Assembly (NCBI GenBank): GCA_009760855.2 | Contig: WPIO01000083.1 | Span: forward strand, 1,690,001 to 1,754,000 | From: Cristatella mucedo | Lineage: Eukaryota > Bryozoa > Phylactolaemata > Cristatellidae | Direction of reading: 5' to 3' | Length of the DNA: 64,000 bases | Shown here: positions 23,537-35,000 of the stretch, piece by piece | How the letters are laid out: every line of letters begins with the position of its first letter | How positions within the stretch are numbered: position 1 is the first letter of the stretch | Program-made: the position numbers and the translations under genes | Notes under the pieces: generated by a model | Told to the model about the DNA's origin: nothing | The model's database searches: none | The model's input: only the letters and a program-made list of their open reading frames with translations

Positions 23537-24014
23537 CTTGCCCTTGATCCGAATCGCTTGGCACACCGGCACTTCTGCTCCCCCTCTGCTGCTACCGTTG
23601 TTGCTACGTTCCCAGGGATCTCAGGCAGCAGCAGCCTGCACTTCCACTGAAGAGATCAAAGTATATCCTTGCCCTACCTTACCCTATGCTTACCGGGAGC
23701 TTGTTCTCTGTCTTGGCTTTCGAAGTTTGTAATGCTGTTATTTTACATAATGGCTGCTTGCCTGGTATCGTGGTCACTCGATCTGTCCTTGAGGTTCCAG
23801 ATTTCCCGGTTTACTTTTAGTTACTTGCTTTAGGGATCGTTGCAGTCGTTCTTCTTTTGTATTGCCAGTCTAGAGGCAACCAAACATCCCAGTCGTTGAC
23901 GAGGCATATAAGTCTTATGATGAATTTGGGTTCGGTATACGGTCTTGCTGCTGCTGTGTTCAACCTCAGATTTGAGCCCCATAGGTTTTGTTTATTGTGA
24001 CTTAGCTTTTGTAC

Positions 24015-24020
24015 AATAAA
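24015..24020 (+). terminator. Polyadenylation signal of gene A
   Basis: AATAAA 479 bp after the stop codon of gene A, followed by a GT/T-rich stretch (TGTGTGCTTTTTGG) about 25 bp on, as expected for a cleavage site near 24040. The 3' UTR is then about 0.5 kb. Confidence 0.6.
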
Positions 24021-24039
24021 TCTTGCTCCGCATTGCTTA

Positions 24040-25361
24040 TACTGTGTGCTTTTTGGTTTATGATACAGTCATTTCCCTAATCACATTACGATTTCGCTTT
24101 GTTTGTAAAGGATATTTGTGCAGGATATTTGCTGACATTGAAAGAGCAATAGCTACGTCTAGGATCGGTTTCCAGTGGCCTCTGGATGACTCTTGACTGC
24201 AAGCCTCGTAATGAAGGCTGAAGCAACAAAAGTCTTACTAGATCTCACAAAGACCCTAGGGACTGTCGAGCTCTTTATTTGTTATCGGTTGATCAGCAAA
24301 CATTTCAACGGTAGTAACACTAAATCATCTGTGATATTGACATTTATAACTTCTGCTACAATAATTGTAATTTATAATTGACTATTTCTAAATTTGCAGT
24401 CTTTACACTGTACGGCTCTATGCGTTGTGTACAGGTCTGTCTCTCCACACCAGGAATGGGCATGGAAATCACAATAGGGTTACGGCTAACCAAATTATTA
24501 ATATTATCGATTGAATCTGTGTGGGTGCATCTAAAGTTGGTGCATGGCAAATAAGCAGATGACAGAGATCTTTGAAAAATACAGGTAGTATTGACGGGAT
24601 GGGCAGTAGGGTTACCATGACAGAACATACTAAACCTTATGACCTACGATTCAGAGATGACTGGAAAGAAAAAATTAAGCCATGTGGGGCAGGTGTGACT
24701 GCCCATATCCTTCAGAACGGTTGAGTCTGTCTACATCTTCGCCGACGTTCAGCAGTAGTCAGTTAATGCTGCTTTCACTGAAGTGGCTTGCTTGCAAACA
24801 CTCTGCATTCGTTTGAGCTGGCCGAGTAGTCGATCTCGGATGAAAAAAAACTCGGTTGTCTGTCCTAATCAATTGTCTTTAAAATGTAAGCAGTGCAATG
24901 CAAATGTATCGTCAAAGAGACCAAGTTTCCTCTATAGAGTTAAATGGGCTGATGATCAGTGAGAATGTTGGTCCATAAATCTAGATAAAGAGACTACAAA
25001 TACGGAAAAGTGTCACTGCTTTTTTCATCTGCTCACTCACTTCCGTGACATCGGAAATTGTGTGATAATTGAAACAAGGTCAATAGCCTAGGCCAAACAT
25101 GGTAGCACATGTAGGTCATATGAGTGTGGTACTGTCATTCATCAAGAAGCGATCGTTAGTACCACAGACCTTGTGATCACGAGACTTGTGATCGTGCGAG
25201 TAAAGAAACGAGATTCGCAAGAAAAGGACCATGTAAAATGACGACTGCACAGCTGCTTAAGCCGCGTTTACAAGATGAGTCTTGCTTCAGTCCCGCTTCG
25301 ATCATCAGTATTGAAGAAAGTTTACTAGGTCGATTCCCTCAAGTCTTGCTTTCTGCCGATT
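24040..25361. other. Intergenic, nothing recognised
   Basis: No supported gene or repeat family downstream of the gene A polyadenylation signal. Confidence 0.5.
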
Positions 25362-25497
25362 TGGTTTGCCACATTGGTTAAGGTGTTCGCCCGATCAACG
25401 TCTGGCCGAGGTCGTGGGCTCGAGCCCTGTGGCGTATGCGATGCACCTGAGCAGAGATTAAGTTCTCTTGTGGTGCAATACAAATGAATTTTATTTA
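25362..25497 (+). mobile_element. tRNA-derived SINE, family 1 (best copy)
   Basis: A box TTGGTTAAGGTG and B box GTGGGCTCGAGCCC (RNA polymerase III internal promoter). The LINE-like 3' tail GAGATTAAGTTCTCTTGTGG then runs to GGTGCAATACAAATG. Lies downstream of gene A in its orientation. Confidence 0.82.
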
Positions 25498-25499
25498 CA

Positions 25500-26330
25500 T
25501 ATATTGCAACTTGCTCCGCCCCTAAAGTGGCCATTGGAAAATTGATTTGTTACCGAAGTAGAAAAAGGCTCGTCGAAATGCACCTTTCGGTAAATTTGAA
25601 TCATCCAAGATTGCCTTTATCGCCGGCTGCCTCATTATCTGATTCTAATATGAAGAGCTCCCTTAAAAAGGCGTTCCTTAAACAGGGACTCACTGTTGTA
25701 CACACGCCTTGCTGTTTTCACTGCTCTAGTCGTCCGCCAAGCAACGTAGAAGCCGCGCCTTTGATGGCGTCTATGATTGGCCGCTTGTTCAGTCTTTCCT
25801 GAGTCTTGGCCATGAAGTGGAGCCACGCCCAGCGTCCGAGTCTTCGTCCGTTCACTCTTCTTCTGTAAGTCTCGGACCTTCCCCGGTCTCGGTCTATGCA
25901 CGAACGACTGAAGCAGGACGATAGGAAGCAAGACCGACCGTGCCGCAACTGCCGCTGCTTCAGCCTGAGAACGGCCGGAGAAATTGCTAAAGCAAAAAAG
26001 CAGTTGGTATGGCACTGTAATAAGGATCGTCAGATAAACAGGGAATTTATAACCTGTGGAGAGGTTGCGAGCTGTTGGAACACATATTTTTTATAGCGTC
26101 TCAAAACCCAAGAGAAATCAGGTTGCCGTACAAGAATTCAATGAAAAAGCCTTTTGAAATCCTTCACATTTTGAGTTGATGCAGCTGAAAGCTTGGTTCT
26201 GGAAAATAAATTCCCAAATCATAGGAACAAACACTACGATCTCACAGATGTAACGCTTCAGATTGCTCCGAATGTGGCCAAAAAAGACAACGAGACAAAA
26301 GGCCTGCTTGTGGCTAATTTGAGATATTAG
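25500..26330. other. Intergenic, long minus-strand ORF of uncertain value
   Basis: A 126-codon frame on the minus strand (25635-26015) is Arg-rich and GC-rich, but matches nothing I recognise. I do not call it a gene. Confidence 0.35.
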
Positions 26331-26680
26331 CGGTCAATGGGTCCATAGCGTTTATTGCGTCGTTATTTCCCTACGGCCAGTTTATGGCTTTGAGCAATTT
26401 ATGGCAGTGATATTTATAAGTAATGGGTGGCAGAGGCTTGTGAGTAACGTTGAGGACGCCGAGCAGGACGGTGGTGTATGTGGCTATTTTGAAGATGTTA
26501 GTGGTTTATGGATCAATAGCATTTATTGCGTTGCTATTCCTCCTACAGCCAGTTAATGGCTTGGAGTGATTTATGGGCCAGCAAAGATTATGACACTGCC
26601 GATGGTTTATGGGCTCTTGCGATTTATGGCAGTGATATTAAGGTAACGGGCGGCAAAGGCCCGGCGAATAACGTCGATGA
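26330..26680 (+). repeat. Diverged tandem duplication, unit about 180 bp
   Basis: Two successive units share GTCCATAGCGTTTATTGCGT / ATCAATAGCATTTATTGCGT, ACGGCCAGTTTATGGCTT / ACAGCCAGTTAATGGCTT and GCAGTGATATT. Both are rich in the word TTTATGG. Family unknown. Confidence 0.6.
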
Positions 26681-27620
26681 CATCGGGCAGCACGTTTGTG
26701 TACTGGCTCGCTGCGGTGTCCGTGTGAATAAACGTCTTGTAGCCGGCTTCGGTTTTGCGTGCGGTGCCTGCCGTACTTGTCGTTTGGAGAATGTCAAACT
26801 ACACTGTTAAACCTAACTAGACATCGATAGATAAGATGCTGTTGAATCGAGGCCCAACCAATTTTCCCTGCAGAGCTAATTTGTGCCTTCAGATAGCTAC
26901 GAGAGCAAAGGGAAAGGGGAAGAGTTTTGATCGCCCTCGCCCCTCGGCTTCAGCTTCGCAGATAACATGACCGCTTTGCATCACGCTGTATCGCGCGTGA
27001 ACTCGGCGGTCTAACGGGCCTTAATGAATAAGTGGGGCAAGGAAAACTTGCATAGCGCCCTAAAGTTGTCATCGCGTCACCAGGAGGCACAGTACATGGC
27101 TGCCATGAGGCCTGAATAAAACGCCTATCAGACACTACATACTGCTCTGGATCATCTCTCTTTAGGTAGCCTTGGCAGTGAATTTGTTCTCGCTAAGTCG
27201 AATTGCGTAAAGCACAAGGGCTGAAGCTACTAGGAGTCGTCAACAGCAGAGAATTGTCTTTTAATGTTGGTACGAGGAGTAGGGCTGGCAATAAACTATC
27301 CTAAGCTCCGCAATATCAAGGCGCTTAATTTTTATTTTAATGTGTTCTGTTGTATTGGTTAATTTACATGATTCCATGGTAACTGTGGTGCGTTACTTTG
27401 TAAACCGCTCATCTAGATTAACCAGAAATTATCCATAAATGAAAATGCCGCGTGGATGAATATTTTACAAGCACGTTTGTTTCGAAGCTATATACACTCT
27501 GAAAAACGACGGAATTTAAGATCCTAACCTACAATGACCATTTGCTACGAAGACCACGGCCTTTGCTGAGCACCATAAGCTCCTCCAATGACTCATAACA
27601 GCTCCTTTAACGGCCGCCTA

Positions 27621-27893
27621 TGTTGTGTGCGCCTGTTGCTTCTCGGCCACTAATGCATGCCCCACCTACAGCAGTGGTTGAGCAATCGACTCGGTGCAGC
27701 CTTTAGTGTTAGCATGTGGCCCACCACAGATGCACTCACTTATCTGTAGTGAGTCAGCCCGTAGCCCATGTATGTACCCGCTGGGGGAATAAAGATCGAG
27801 TCTCGTTCACCGTTCACGTTGGCCCGCTCGTGTCTTCGTGTCTCCGTGAGACTCCACAAGCGCTGCTGCCGCCGGAGACACAGTAACGTAACA
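27621..27893 (+). mobile_element. Solo LTR with 4 bp target-site duplication
   Basis: A 273 bp element beginning TGTTGTGTGCG and ending CGTAACA, so the ends are TGTT...AACA. It is flanked on both sides by CCTA (27617-27620 and 27894-27897). An AATAAA sits at 27788-27793, 105 bp before the end, as in an LTR R region. No internal gag/pol sequence is present, so this is a solo LTR left by recombination. Its superfamily cannot be told from the LTR alone. Confidence 0.72.
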
Positions 27894-28334
27894 CCTAACC
27901 AGAAAATGTAATCCGTTACTCTGAATACAACTTTTTTCTTAGAGTTTGTTGCTTCGTTGGTGCGTATGCATTTAAAACGTGCTGGTCACCCGATGCGAAA
28001 TTTGTTATTGCTCGATAGCTCCATTGTCATTGACACTAGAGCTTTTTCACTTGCTACTTTGAAAATTGGGCATACTGACTTCTAAAAAGCAGTTATCTTG
28101 TACAAACAGTAAGGTTATTTCATGGAAAATATTATTTGGTTTATGCAGCAAAATCTGTTGAAGCTACTTCTCGCGTACTGCAGTGCCAGCGACTGGAGAA
28201 CGTAGAAGTAACACCGTAACCTACGGGCCAGAATTGTAGAGACGCGTTTTAAATAACTCACTGTCGGCTCTTTGATGTGACATCTTTTAACTTCATTCAG
28301 GACGATACATTAAGGTTTGTGACAGAAATGCTTT

Positions 28335-28415
28335 CGCAAATTTGAATGTCGTGTGAGGGTAAGGGCTGAGGGGAGCCGTGCGCTCTTGGGCTCCGTGCGT
28401 TGGGAATAAACTGTC
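28335..28415 (+). repeat. Terminal-type direct repeat, copy 1 (hairpin plus AATAAA)
   Basis: TCGTGTGAGGGTAAGGGCTG, then the near-palindromic CCGTGCGCTCTTGGGCTCCG and GGGAATAAACTGTCG. Nearly identical to 29514-29590, about 1.18 kb downstream in the same orientation. Reads like the end of an LTR R region. Confidence 0.7.
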
Positions 28416-28529
28416 GGTTGATCAGGCTGCGATGTTCCACGGAGTAACGGCGTTGTGCGTGTTCAACGAAGCAACGGCGTTGTGCGAGGCAACGGTCAGC
28501 GGTGTGGCCGAGGCGACAGAGAGTGAGAC

Positions 28530-28800
28530 GATGCACGAAGAGTCGGCGGCGTCAGCGGCAGAGTCGGCGGCGTCCGCAGCAGAGTCGGTGGTGGCCTGCG
28601 ACAGTATCGGCAGTGGTCTGCGACAGAGTCGGAGTGGCCTGCGACAGAGTCGGGAGTGGCCTGCGACAGAGTCGGCAATGGCCTGCGACAGAGTCAGCAG
28701 TGGCCTGCGACAGAGTCGGCAGTGGCCTACGACAGAGTCGGAGTCGTCTGCGACAGAATCGGCGGCGTCAGCGACGGAGTCAGCGGCCTGCGAGGCAGAG
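28530..28800 (+). repeat. GC-rich minisatellite, unit 21-22 bp
   Basis: About nine units of the form CGACAGAGTCGGCAGTGGCCTG, preceded by a related (GAGTCGGCGGCGTC)n block. The overlapping 176-codon open frame (28378-28908) is an artefact of the repeat: unit length is not a multiple of three, and all frames are rich in the same words. Confidence 0.9.
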
Positions 28801-29029
28801 CAAGCCATGACGGTGACGTTGGCCTGCGACCAGCCGGTGGGCTGTGACGTGGCCCAGGCCGGAGTGTGCAGATCGAATAGTCTGGACGGAGAGACTGGGA
28901 AGGCTTGAGAGGCTGTGCAGGCTGGAGAAGCAGCTGCACATGTCGGAGACGCGATGGCAGAATCGACAGAGGCGGATAGGCTTGCTAATTGCTGCTTCGT
29001 ACCTTGCAGCTACATGTGTTGGTGCTGCA

Positions 29030-29250
29030 AACTTGTGACCTTAAAGGTCAAGGGAGCGTGTAGTTCGTATATACGTATGTATGTATGTATTGTATGCCGG
29101 CTCCTGACTTGTGACCTTAAGCTCAAGGGAGCGTGTAGTTCGTATGTATGTATTGTAGTTCGTATGTATTGTATGCCGGCTCCTGACTTGTGACCTTAAG
29201 GTCAAGCGAGCGTGTAGTTCATATGTATGTATTGTATGCAGGCTCCTCCG
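29030..29250 (+). repeat. Tandem repeat, unit about 76-79 bp, three copies
   Basis: Each unit holds CTTGTGACCTTAA, then GGTCAAGGGAGCGTGTAGTT, a GTAT-rich stretch and TATGCCGGCTCCT. The units start near 29032, 29108 and 29187. Confidence 0.9.
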
Positions 29251-29284
29251 ATAAGCCACTGGTGAGCTGTTAGAAGCACCACCG

Positions 29285-29480
29285 AGAGTGGCCGGTGCAC
29301 AGCTGTGGCCCGCCTGTGATGTGGTATGGACACAGGCCGGTAACCACCTGGTGGCCAGATGGTGGATTCACCATCAGGGTCAGCCAGTGCACTGCTGTGG
29401 TCCGCCTTTGATATGGCATAAACCAGCTGGTGGCCAGATGGTGGATTCACCATCAGGGTCGGCCGGTGCACAGTTGTAGT
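29285..29480 (+). repeat. Tandem repeat, unit about 80-100 bp, two copies plus a partial third
   Basis: Shared blocks are CTGGTGGCCAGATGGTGGAT, TCACCATCAGGGTC and GGCCGGTGCACAG. The first unit carries an extra ACACAGGCCGG stretch. Confidence 0.88.
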
Positions 29481-29513
29481 CGATGAATCATCGTAGTCGA
29501 CGGGGGGACTGGG

Positions 29514-29590
29514 GAGTCGTGTGAGAGTGGGGGCCGAGGAGAGCCGTGCGCTCTTCGGCTCCGTGCGTGGTAATAAACTGTCGATGTTGG
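29514..29590 (+). repeat. Terminal-type direct repeat, copy 2 (hairpin plus AATAAA)
   Basis: Partner of 28335-28415: AGTCGTGTGAGAGTGGGGGC, CCGTGCGCTCTTCGGCTCCG and GGTAATAAACTGTCG. The CTCTTCGGCTC hairpin and following AATAAA are conserved between the copies. Confidence 0.7.
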
Positions 29591-29649
29591 GCATCGGCTG
29601 GCTCTCTGCTGTGCGAACAAACGACAAGAGCTAAGTGAATAATGTGACT

Positions 29650-30285
29650 TTGTCGAATGCTCGACTTTGGAACTGTGACGACCGGTATATAGACACTTCC
29701 TATATAGGAGAGCTGCCGTGGTCTCTAAGCTAGAGTAAAAGTAAGCAACTCTTTAAGTTTTACAACTCGGAGTTCAGCCCGTCAGGCTATGCATTATAAA
29801 GCCCACCCTAAAATATGAGAACCTAAATAACTTTAATCCTGCCACCCTTCTGCCATTCTTATCTAAAACTAGGGAAAGCACACTAAGGAAAAGGTTGCTG
29901 CGAAAGGTAAACTAATTTGGAGCCGTGATGAAGCGTCGATGATGAAAATTATCTAAATATCAGAGCACTAATAGAGTCAAAATTGCAGTAGTACTTTCAG
30001 CTAGCACATCTCCTTAAGACTGTAGTAGGTGTCGGGACATACAAGCATCCGTTGCCACCTGACTTCTGGCGACAGGGAGTAGGCATTTTTTTTAGTGACC
30101 TGAGAGCCTCGGGATGGATGTGGTCGGCACCGCGAAGCGACATGTCGGATGTGGTCAACGCTACCGAAGCCGCATGGACAGGTCGTATGATGCGGCAAGT
30201 TTCAGCGATAGATATAGATGCGCGATCGATCTAACCTTGTACATAGTTCATCCCGAACTGATTTTTTTTGTTCCAGCGTGCTTTG
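29650..30285. other. Intergenic, possible LINE traces only
   Basis: Short stretches near 29840-29880 (TTCTGCCATTCTTATCTAAA) recall the LINE ORF2, but they are too decayed to annotate. Nothing else recognised. Confidence 0.35.
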
Positions 30286-30289
30286 CGTT

Positions 30290-30515
30290 CGTACCTGTGC
30301 ATGACTCAGTGCATTTCACTTGTCTGCGGCCTTACTAACTGAGTGCCTGTATATTTGCCCTAGTGTGCTGGCCTAAATATGATATTTTCTTGCTTTCGTA
30401 CATCTGATACCACGCGCCTTACAAAACCGTGGATATTAATTCTCTTGCAGGAGGTATAAAGCGCCTGGATAGAGATAATACTCTCTGAGGGGAGGTTCAA
30501 ACGACCTTTAACAAA
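30290..30515 (+). mobile_element. LINE 3' end fragment
   Basis: GTGCATGACTCAGTGCA, then the tail motif GTATAAAGCGCCTGGATAGA and CTCTGAGGGGAGG. Confidence 0.6.
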
Positions 30516-30674
30516 TATTTTTATAATCATTGTGGATGGAGATGCGTGCCGTAAGCCAAGAGTGGCATTGCGATCGGTTCATCGGATATGCCGCAAGGAA
30601 ATCAAATTTCTGCGTCACTTCTACGGCCTTTTAATCTGCATCTCTAGTTCAAGTGCTTAATGCTACCGTAATTC

Positions 30675-30675
<1 letters not shown>

Positions 30676-30706
<31 letters not shown>

Positions 30707-30718
30707 ATATATTTATAT
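30676..30718. repeat. (TA)n microsatellite
   Basis: TA repeats with one interruption. Confidence 0.9.
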
Positions 30719-30749
30719 TTATATAGCCAAGTCAGCAAAGAGAGCCTTA

Positions 30750-31745
30750 ACTCTGTAGCCGAGTTCCAGGGGTCAGAGGCAAATTCCCGCCAAACCTCAC
30801 CATACTCCCTCCACGCTGCCGCTCGCCATGCCGCCGAGCTAGGGTAAGACGAGCGGCCGTCAGGTTATACCTCTTTGTAATAACGCATGCGCCAACAACA
30901 ACAGGGGAACTAAACAAGTCTACAAGGAAGGTCCTATACACAGTACACTATGGGGGCGCAAGACGACACAGCAAGCGCGAACAAACGTGTTAGTTGGGGT
31001 CAGTCGGCTTCTGCAGTCCTGTCGTTGTACCGACTCCAAATCCAACAGTACGAGCGTACGCCGTCCAAAACCCGGCTGGCTGAGTAACTGCTTGGCTAGT
31101 CCGAGTCAACAACTACCACAGTCGTGAGCTTCCACCGAAAGACGCCAACACATGGGGGTCACGAACACGCTACACGGGGAACGCGGAATATACAAGTCTC
31201 AACAACGAGCGAGCTATCCAGCTCCGCTCGGGCCTTGGGTACTCGTTCCCATGCGTGCGTGGCAGCATCGCCGGAGCACGCCTGCACGAATCCAGGTGCA
31301 AACTCGGCGAGACCGGGAGCCTCCAACACCACGACTTACTCGGCCAACTTCTACCCAAGAGCCCCGGTGATCTCGCGTCACCACACATGCCGTAGGTCCG
31401 ACCCTGGCCTAGCCGGTGACCCTCATTACAACCGTCCGGTCCCAGCCAACCGAACCTAGCTTGGGTACAACTCTACCACTTGAGTTTACAACATCCGTTT
31501 CGAGCTGGTAGCCCAAGCCTTAAGCTTATGCACTTATTCTACTACCAAATTTCGCTACAGTCGCAAGCTTAATGGAAGACACTATAAAAGTTTTCTGAGA
31601 ACCAAGGGACGGTTTGGTTAGAAGGTCGCAATCGGCCTGGCAACTTGAGCCGGCGTACGGCGGTTTTTGACTCCGCCTCCTTGAACGCTAATGGCTACTG
31701 CGTAGGTGGGGCACATTAACATATACACGTGACGACAAACTTGTC
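30750..31745 (+). promoter_or_regulatory. GC-rich 5' flank of PRODH gene B
   Basis: This kilobase is visibly richer in G+C and CpG than the rest of the window and lies directly upstream of the gene B start codon, as a promoter region would. A TATA-like element, TATAAAAG, lies at 31583-31590, about 155 bp before the ATG. No initiator or factor site can be asserted. Confidence 0.4.
31583..31590 (+). promoter_or_regulatory. TATA-like element
   Basis: TATAAAAG in the context ACACTATAAAAGTTTTC, the only good TATA match close upstream of the gene B ATG. If used, transcription would start near 31615, giving a 5' UTR of about 130 nt. Confidence 0.3.
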
Positions 31746-32075
31746 ATGGCAGCCTTGTGGCGCGGTCGCATCTCTACTGCCCGTCTGGACCTGCTGGACG
31801 CGCTGAGGATATCTCGAGGCCCACGCGGCAGCAAGCTCATCGCTCTTCGTAATGCAGCCTCTCCTGTACCATCTGGGAGTACCGCCTTTTGGTATTCCAG
31901 CTCTCATAACAACATCAGCCCGAAGGAGCCGTCGGCGAGTTCCTTCGATAAACTGGACATAGCTTTCAACAATGGCAAAGAGTCCTACAAAAGCAAAACG
32001 AATTTCGAGATATTTCGAGCCCTTCTCGTGTTCAGGCTGACGTCGTTTGACTTTCTGGTTAATCGGAACAAGGAG
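31746..32075 (+). CDS. PRODH gene B exon 1 (start, presequence)
   Basis: ATG to donor GTGAGT, 110 codons, phase 0. Residues 1 to about 55 are basic and Ser-rich (mitochondrial targeting). Residues about 70-110 read [20 protein letters not shown] then [20 protein letters not shown], the conserved start of the mature enzyme. Joined to exon 2 this gives [16 protein letters not shown], as in other animals. Confidence 0.95.
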
Positions 32076-35000
32076 GTGAGTTCCGGGCGCTACTTTTGAC
32101 GTTGCCCTCTTCCCTCGGGCACGGTTACTACGGCGTTGACTTGGCCATCTAGCGCACGGTTTTATACGCTTATTCGGTTAGGCGCTGTTGGATCCGTTCG
32201 ACTTTTCTAACCGCCGGCCTCTTCGGGCAGAGATTAGTGGACCCCACTCGGCAACTAACTGGTGCTTCGGCTAGCGTGCGGCCACTCCGGTCCGGTCTCC
32301 TTCGGTTTGAATTAAACGGCGTCTGTTTGAATCATCTTGTCCTGTGTGCGACTGCTCGCACTATCCCAAAAACTGCTATGTTTAGAAACCTTTCTTAAAG
32401 AATGTGAGTTTAGATGTCGCTGCTGTTGGCTGTCATGTGGGGTTGCAGACTGCTTGTCGGAATTCTGAAATAGTGAGCAGCCAGCGTTCGTGAGCAACCA
32501 GCGTTTGGGATCTTCAACTCGTGCGTTCGAAACGGCGACTGAGGCATTTTCCGGGCAAAACTCTTAACGTGCAGCCGCGTCTGCGTGCACGTGCTAATGT
32601 AATTCCAGTCTTGCGGTGTTGGCTGGCCGGTATTGCCCGGATGTAACTTTGGCCCGTATATCTATCGGCTTAGGTTCCCGGCAGCTCTTAACGTAGGCCG
32701 GCTCTCGGTGGTCGTGTGGATCTTCGACGGCTAGCATTCGAGCAGACATTCAAGGTTCAAGCTTATGTTATGTGACTTTTAGTGTGTCACAATGGCCGAT
32801 ACAGCTAGTGGGCAAATATTATATTGTTGGTGATCTAGCTTGCCAGTTGACTAGCTGGAAGGAAAGTGCAGAAGCATAAATAAAAAAGCTCACAATTAAC
32901 GGCTGGTTGTGGGCATATATCGGTTGCATTTATATGTGAGTCATGCTCTGTATGCTTCACAACACTGGCTAGGTGATCAATGCATAGCAAAGAAGCTTGA
33001 TGGCTTACTCATCTCGAAATTCCTCATACTGCCCTAACAAGCGCTCTTCTCACCAGCTCAAGCTGCTTATTTCTAGAATATTTTTGAGTTGCTCCCTTTG
33101 TGGGAGTTTGCCTTTAGGTCTATTCACCTATACAGAGCTCAGCTGTCATGTAAGTGACCTCACATTCCTGACAGTAATTCAACCTAACCAGCCCGGCTGC
33201 ACCTTTTTCTTTTGTGCCTACTGGTATTTCCTTTATCCGCCTTATTGCCTATTTCTTCCTATAGCCATCTTGGTGCCACTCCTGTTGGTCCCTCGCATTT
33301 CCTGACCCATAATTCCCGGTCAAGAGTTAATAATAATAATAATAATGCACTTGATAAAGCACCCTCAGAGAACTCAATCTCTTTCTAGGCGCTTCACATT
33401 TGCTGCAAAGGGAAATGCAATTGAATGGTGAGTGATATCATGCTTGATAAACAAACAAAATGAATAGCATGGTTAGGGGTGACATGCACAGGGTCAGCAT
33501 GCAAATGTGGTTAGTGGCAGCATGCACAGTGTCAGCATGCATAAGCACTTGAAGGACGAATCACAGGGACCCACTAAATGCTGTCCTAAATAGGTGTGTT
33601 TTTAAGTTCAACTCATTCTGATCACTAGTTCTTGCAAACTTAAGTTGCATGTGCGAAACCACGTTTCTGTTTGACGCGTTTTATCGTAATGGTTTTCAAT
33701 CGCAGGACCTGATTGCATGCCCAAACCTCAAGGTCAGATATGAGATCGGTGAAATGAGCTGCATGCGACTAATATGGCTGGCTTGGATAGGGATGAGGTG
33801 GGTACGGGCTGATGGTGATGATGATGGTGATTTGTGCAAGGCCACTGGTTTGTGACTGTAGATAAGCACACTGGCTGCGAGTCAGCTTTAAGAGTTATTG
33901 CTTTAGCATCTTGATTTCCTCCTCCTGTGTCCAGGTGTGTTACCTTTATCTCAGACTTGCCTAATCCTGATCAAAGAATATCTTCAGAGGAAGTTGGCTG
34001 AAGAAAGGAACAGGGTGCATTTACCACAACTTTTCTTGGCCAACTCAATAAAATCATAAAACTAAATCGGTCGTGAACTCCGTAGAACTATGTGACAATC
34101 AGAAGAAGTCATATAAGTCTAGCTAGGAAAAATGCTTTCATATTCAGGCAGCTTAAAGCACCATTTGCAAATATAGTCACGTTTCTCCTATGCTAGGGAA
34201 CTGCAGTGGTTCCAACTCGATCAGCTGATACAAGCTGCAGTTTTTACTCAGACCTGTAAGACCTGTCATTGGCTTAGCTCCGTCTAACCTACCTGAACGT
34301 ACATAGCATTGCCGACTTCCTGTTTCCCACCTGTCTTCTCAGGACGATAGCTTACCCTTTCTTTCACTTAAAGACTGGTAAATGTTTGCAGCGATGCAAT
34401 TGCTTTGTTGGTCCTAGACTGTATGTAGTACTTACTTCCACAATTTGCTTGCAATCGCTAGCACATACCTGTGAAAAATCGTGGGTCTACGGTGTTCAAT
34501 TAGAAAATTAAAGACCATTATAAAAGTGTATTGCTGCACAAAGGGTTAGTCAAAATGACTCACCGACCGGCAGACTTTTGCTGAGATTGACCGTCATGGT
34601 CGTCAGGCTCTTCATTTTATCTATTCCACTGAGAGATAATTTTTGCAGCTTTTTAATATTTAAGTAAATAGCATATTTGTCAAAAATCTGCTTATCACTA
34701 ATTTCCAATCAATTCACAATTTATTGTTCGATTTAAGCTATGAGAGTACATGTTGTGCCTGCATATGCAAATTAGTAAATGATCTTCCATAATATTTCTG
34801 CCGTGACACTCATCATAGCTGTACCATCGGAGAAGTGCTGTAAATAGTATAAAGCATGCAACCTAAGCTATTGTGGTGATGCTACATGATTCGGCTGTCG
34901 ATTCAACCATGTTTACATTTCAGGAAAGCCAGCCTTGTTTTAAAAGTCTTGCAGGTACAAGTTCCGAACGCCCAAGTAAACAGAATATATGCATCACAGT

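Noticed and set aside
25635-26015. 126-codon minus-strand Arg-rich ORF
   Set aside because: No homology recognised, no splice or promoter context; may be chance in GC-rich DNA.
28378-28908. 176-codon plus-strand ORF rich in Ala-Glu-Ser and Arg-Gln-Ser
   Set aside because: It is generated by the 22 bp minisatellite; other frames and the minus strand are equally open across the same stretch.
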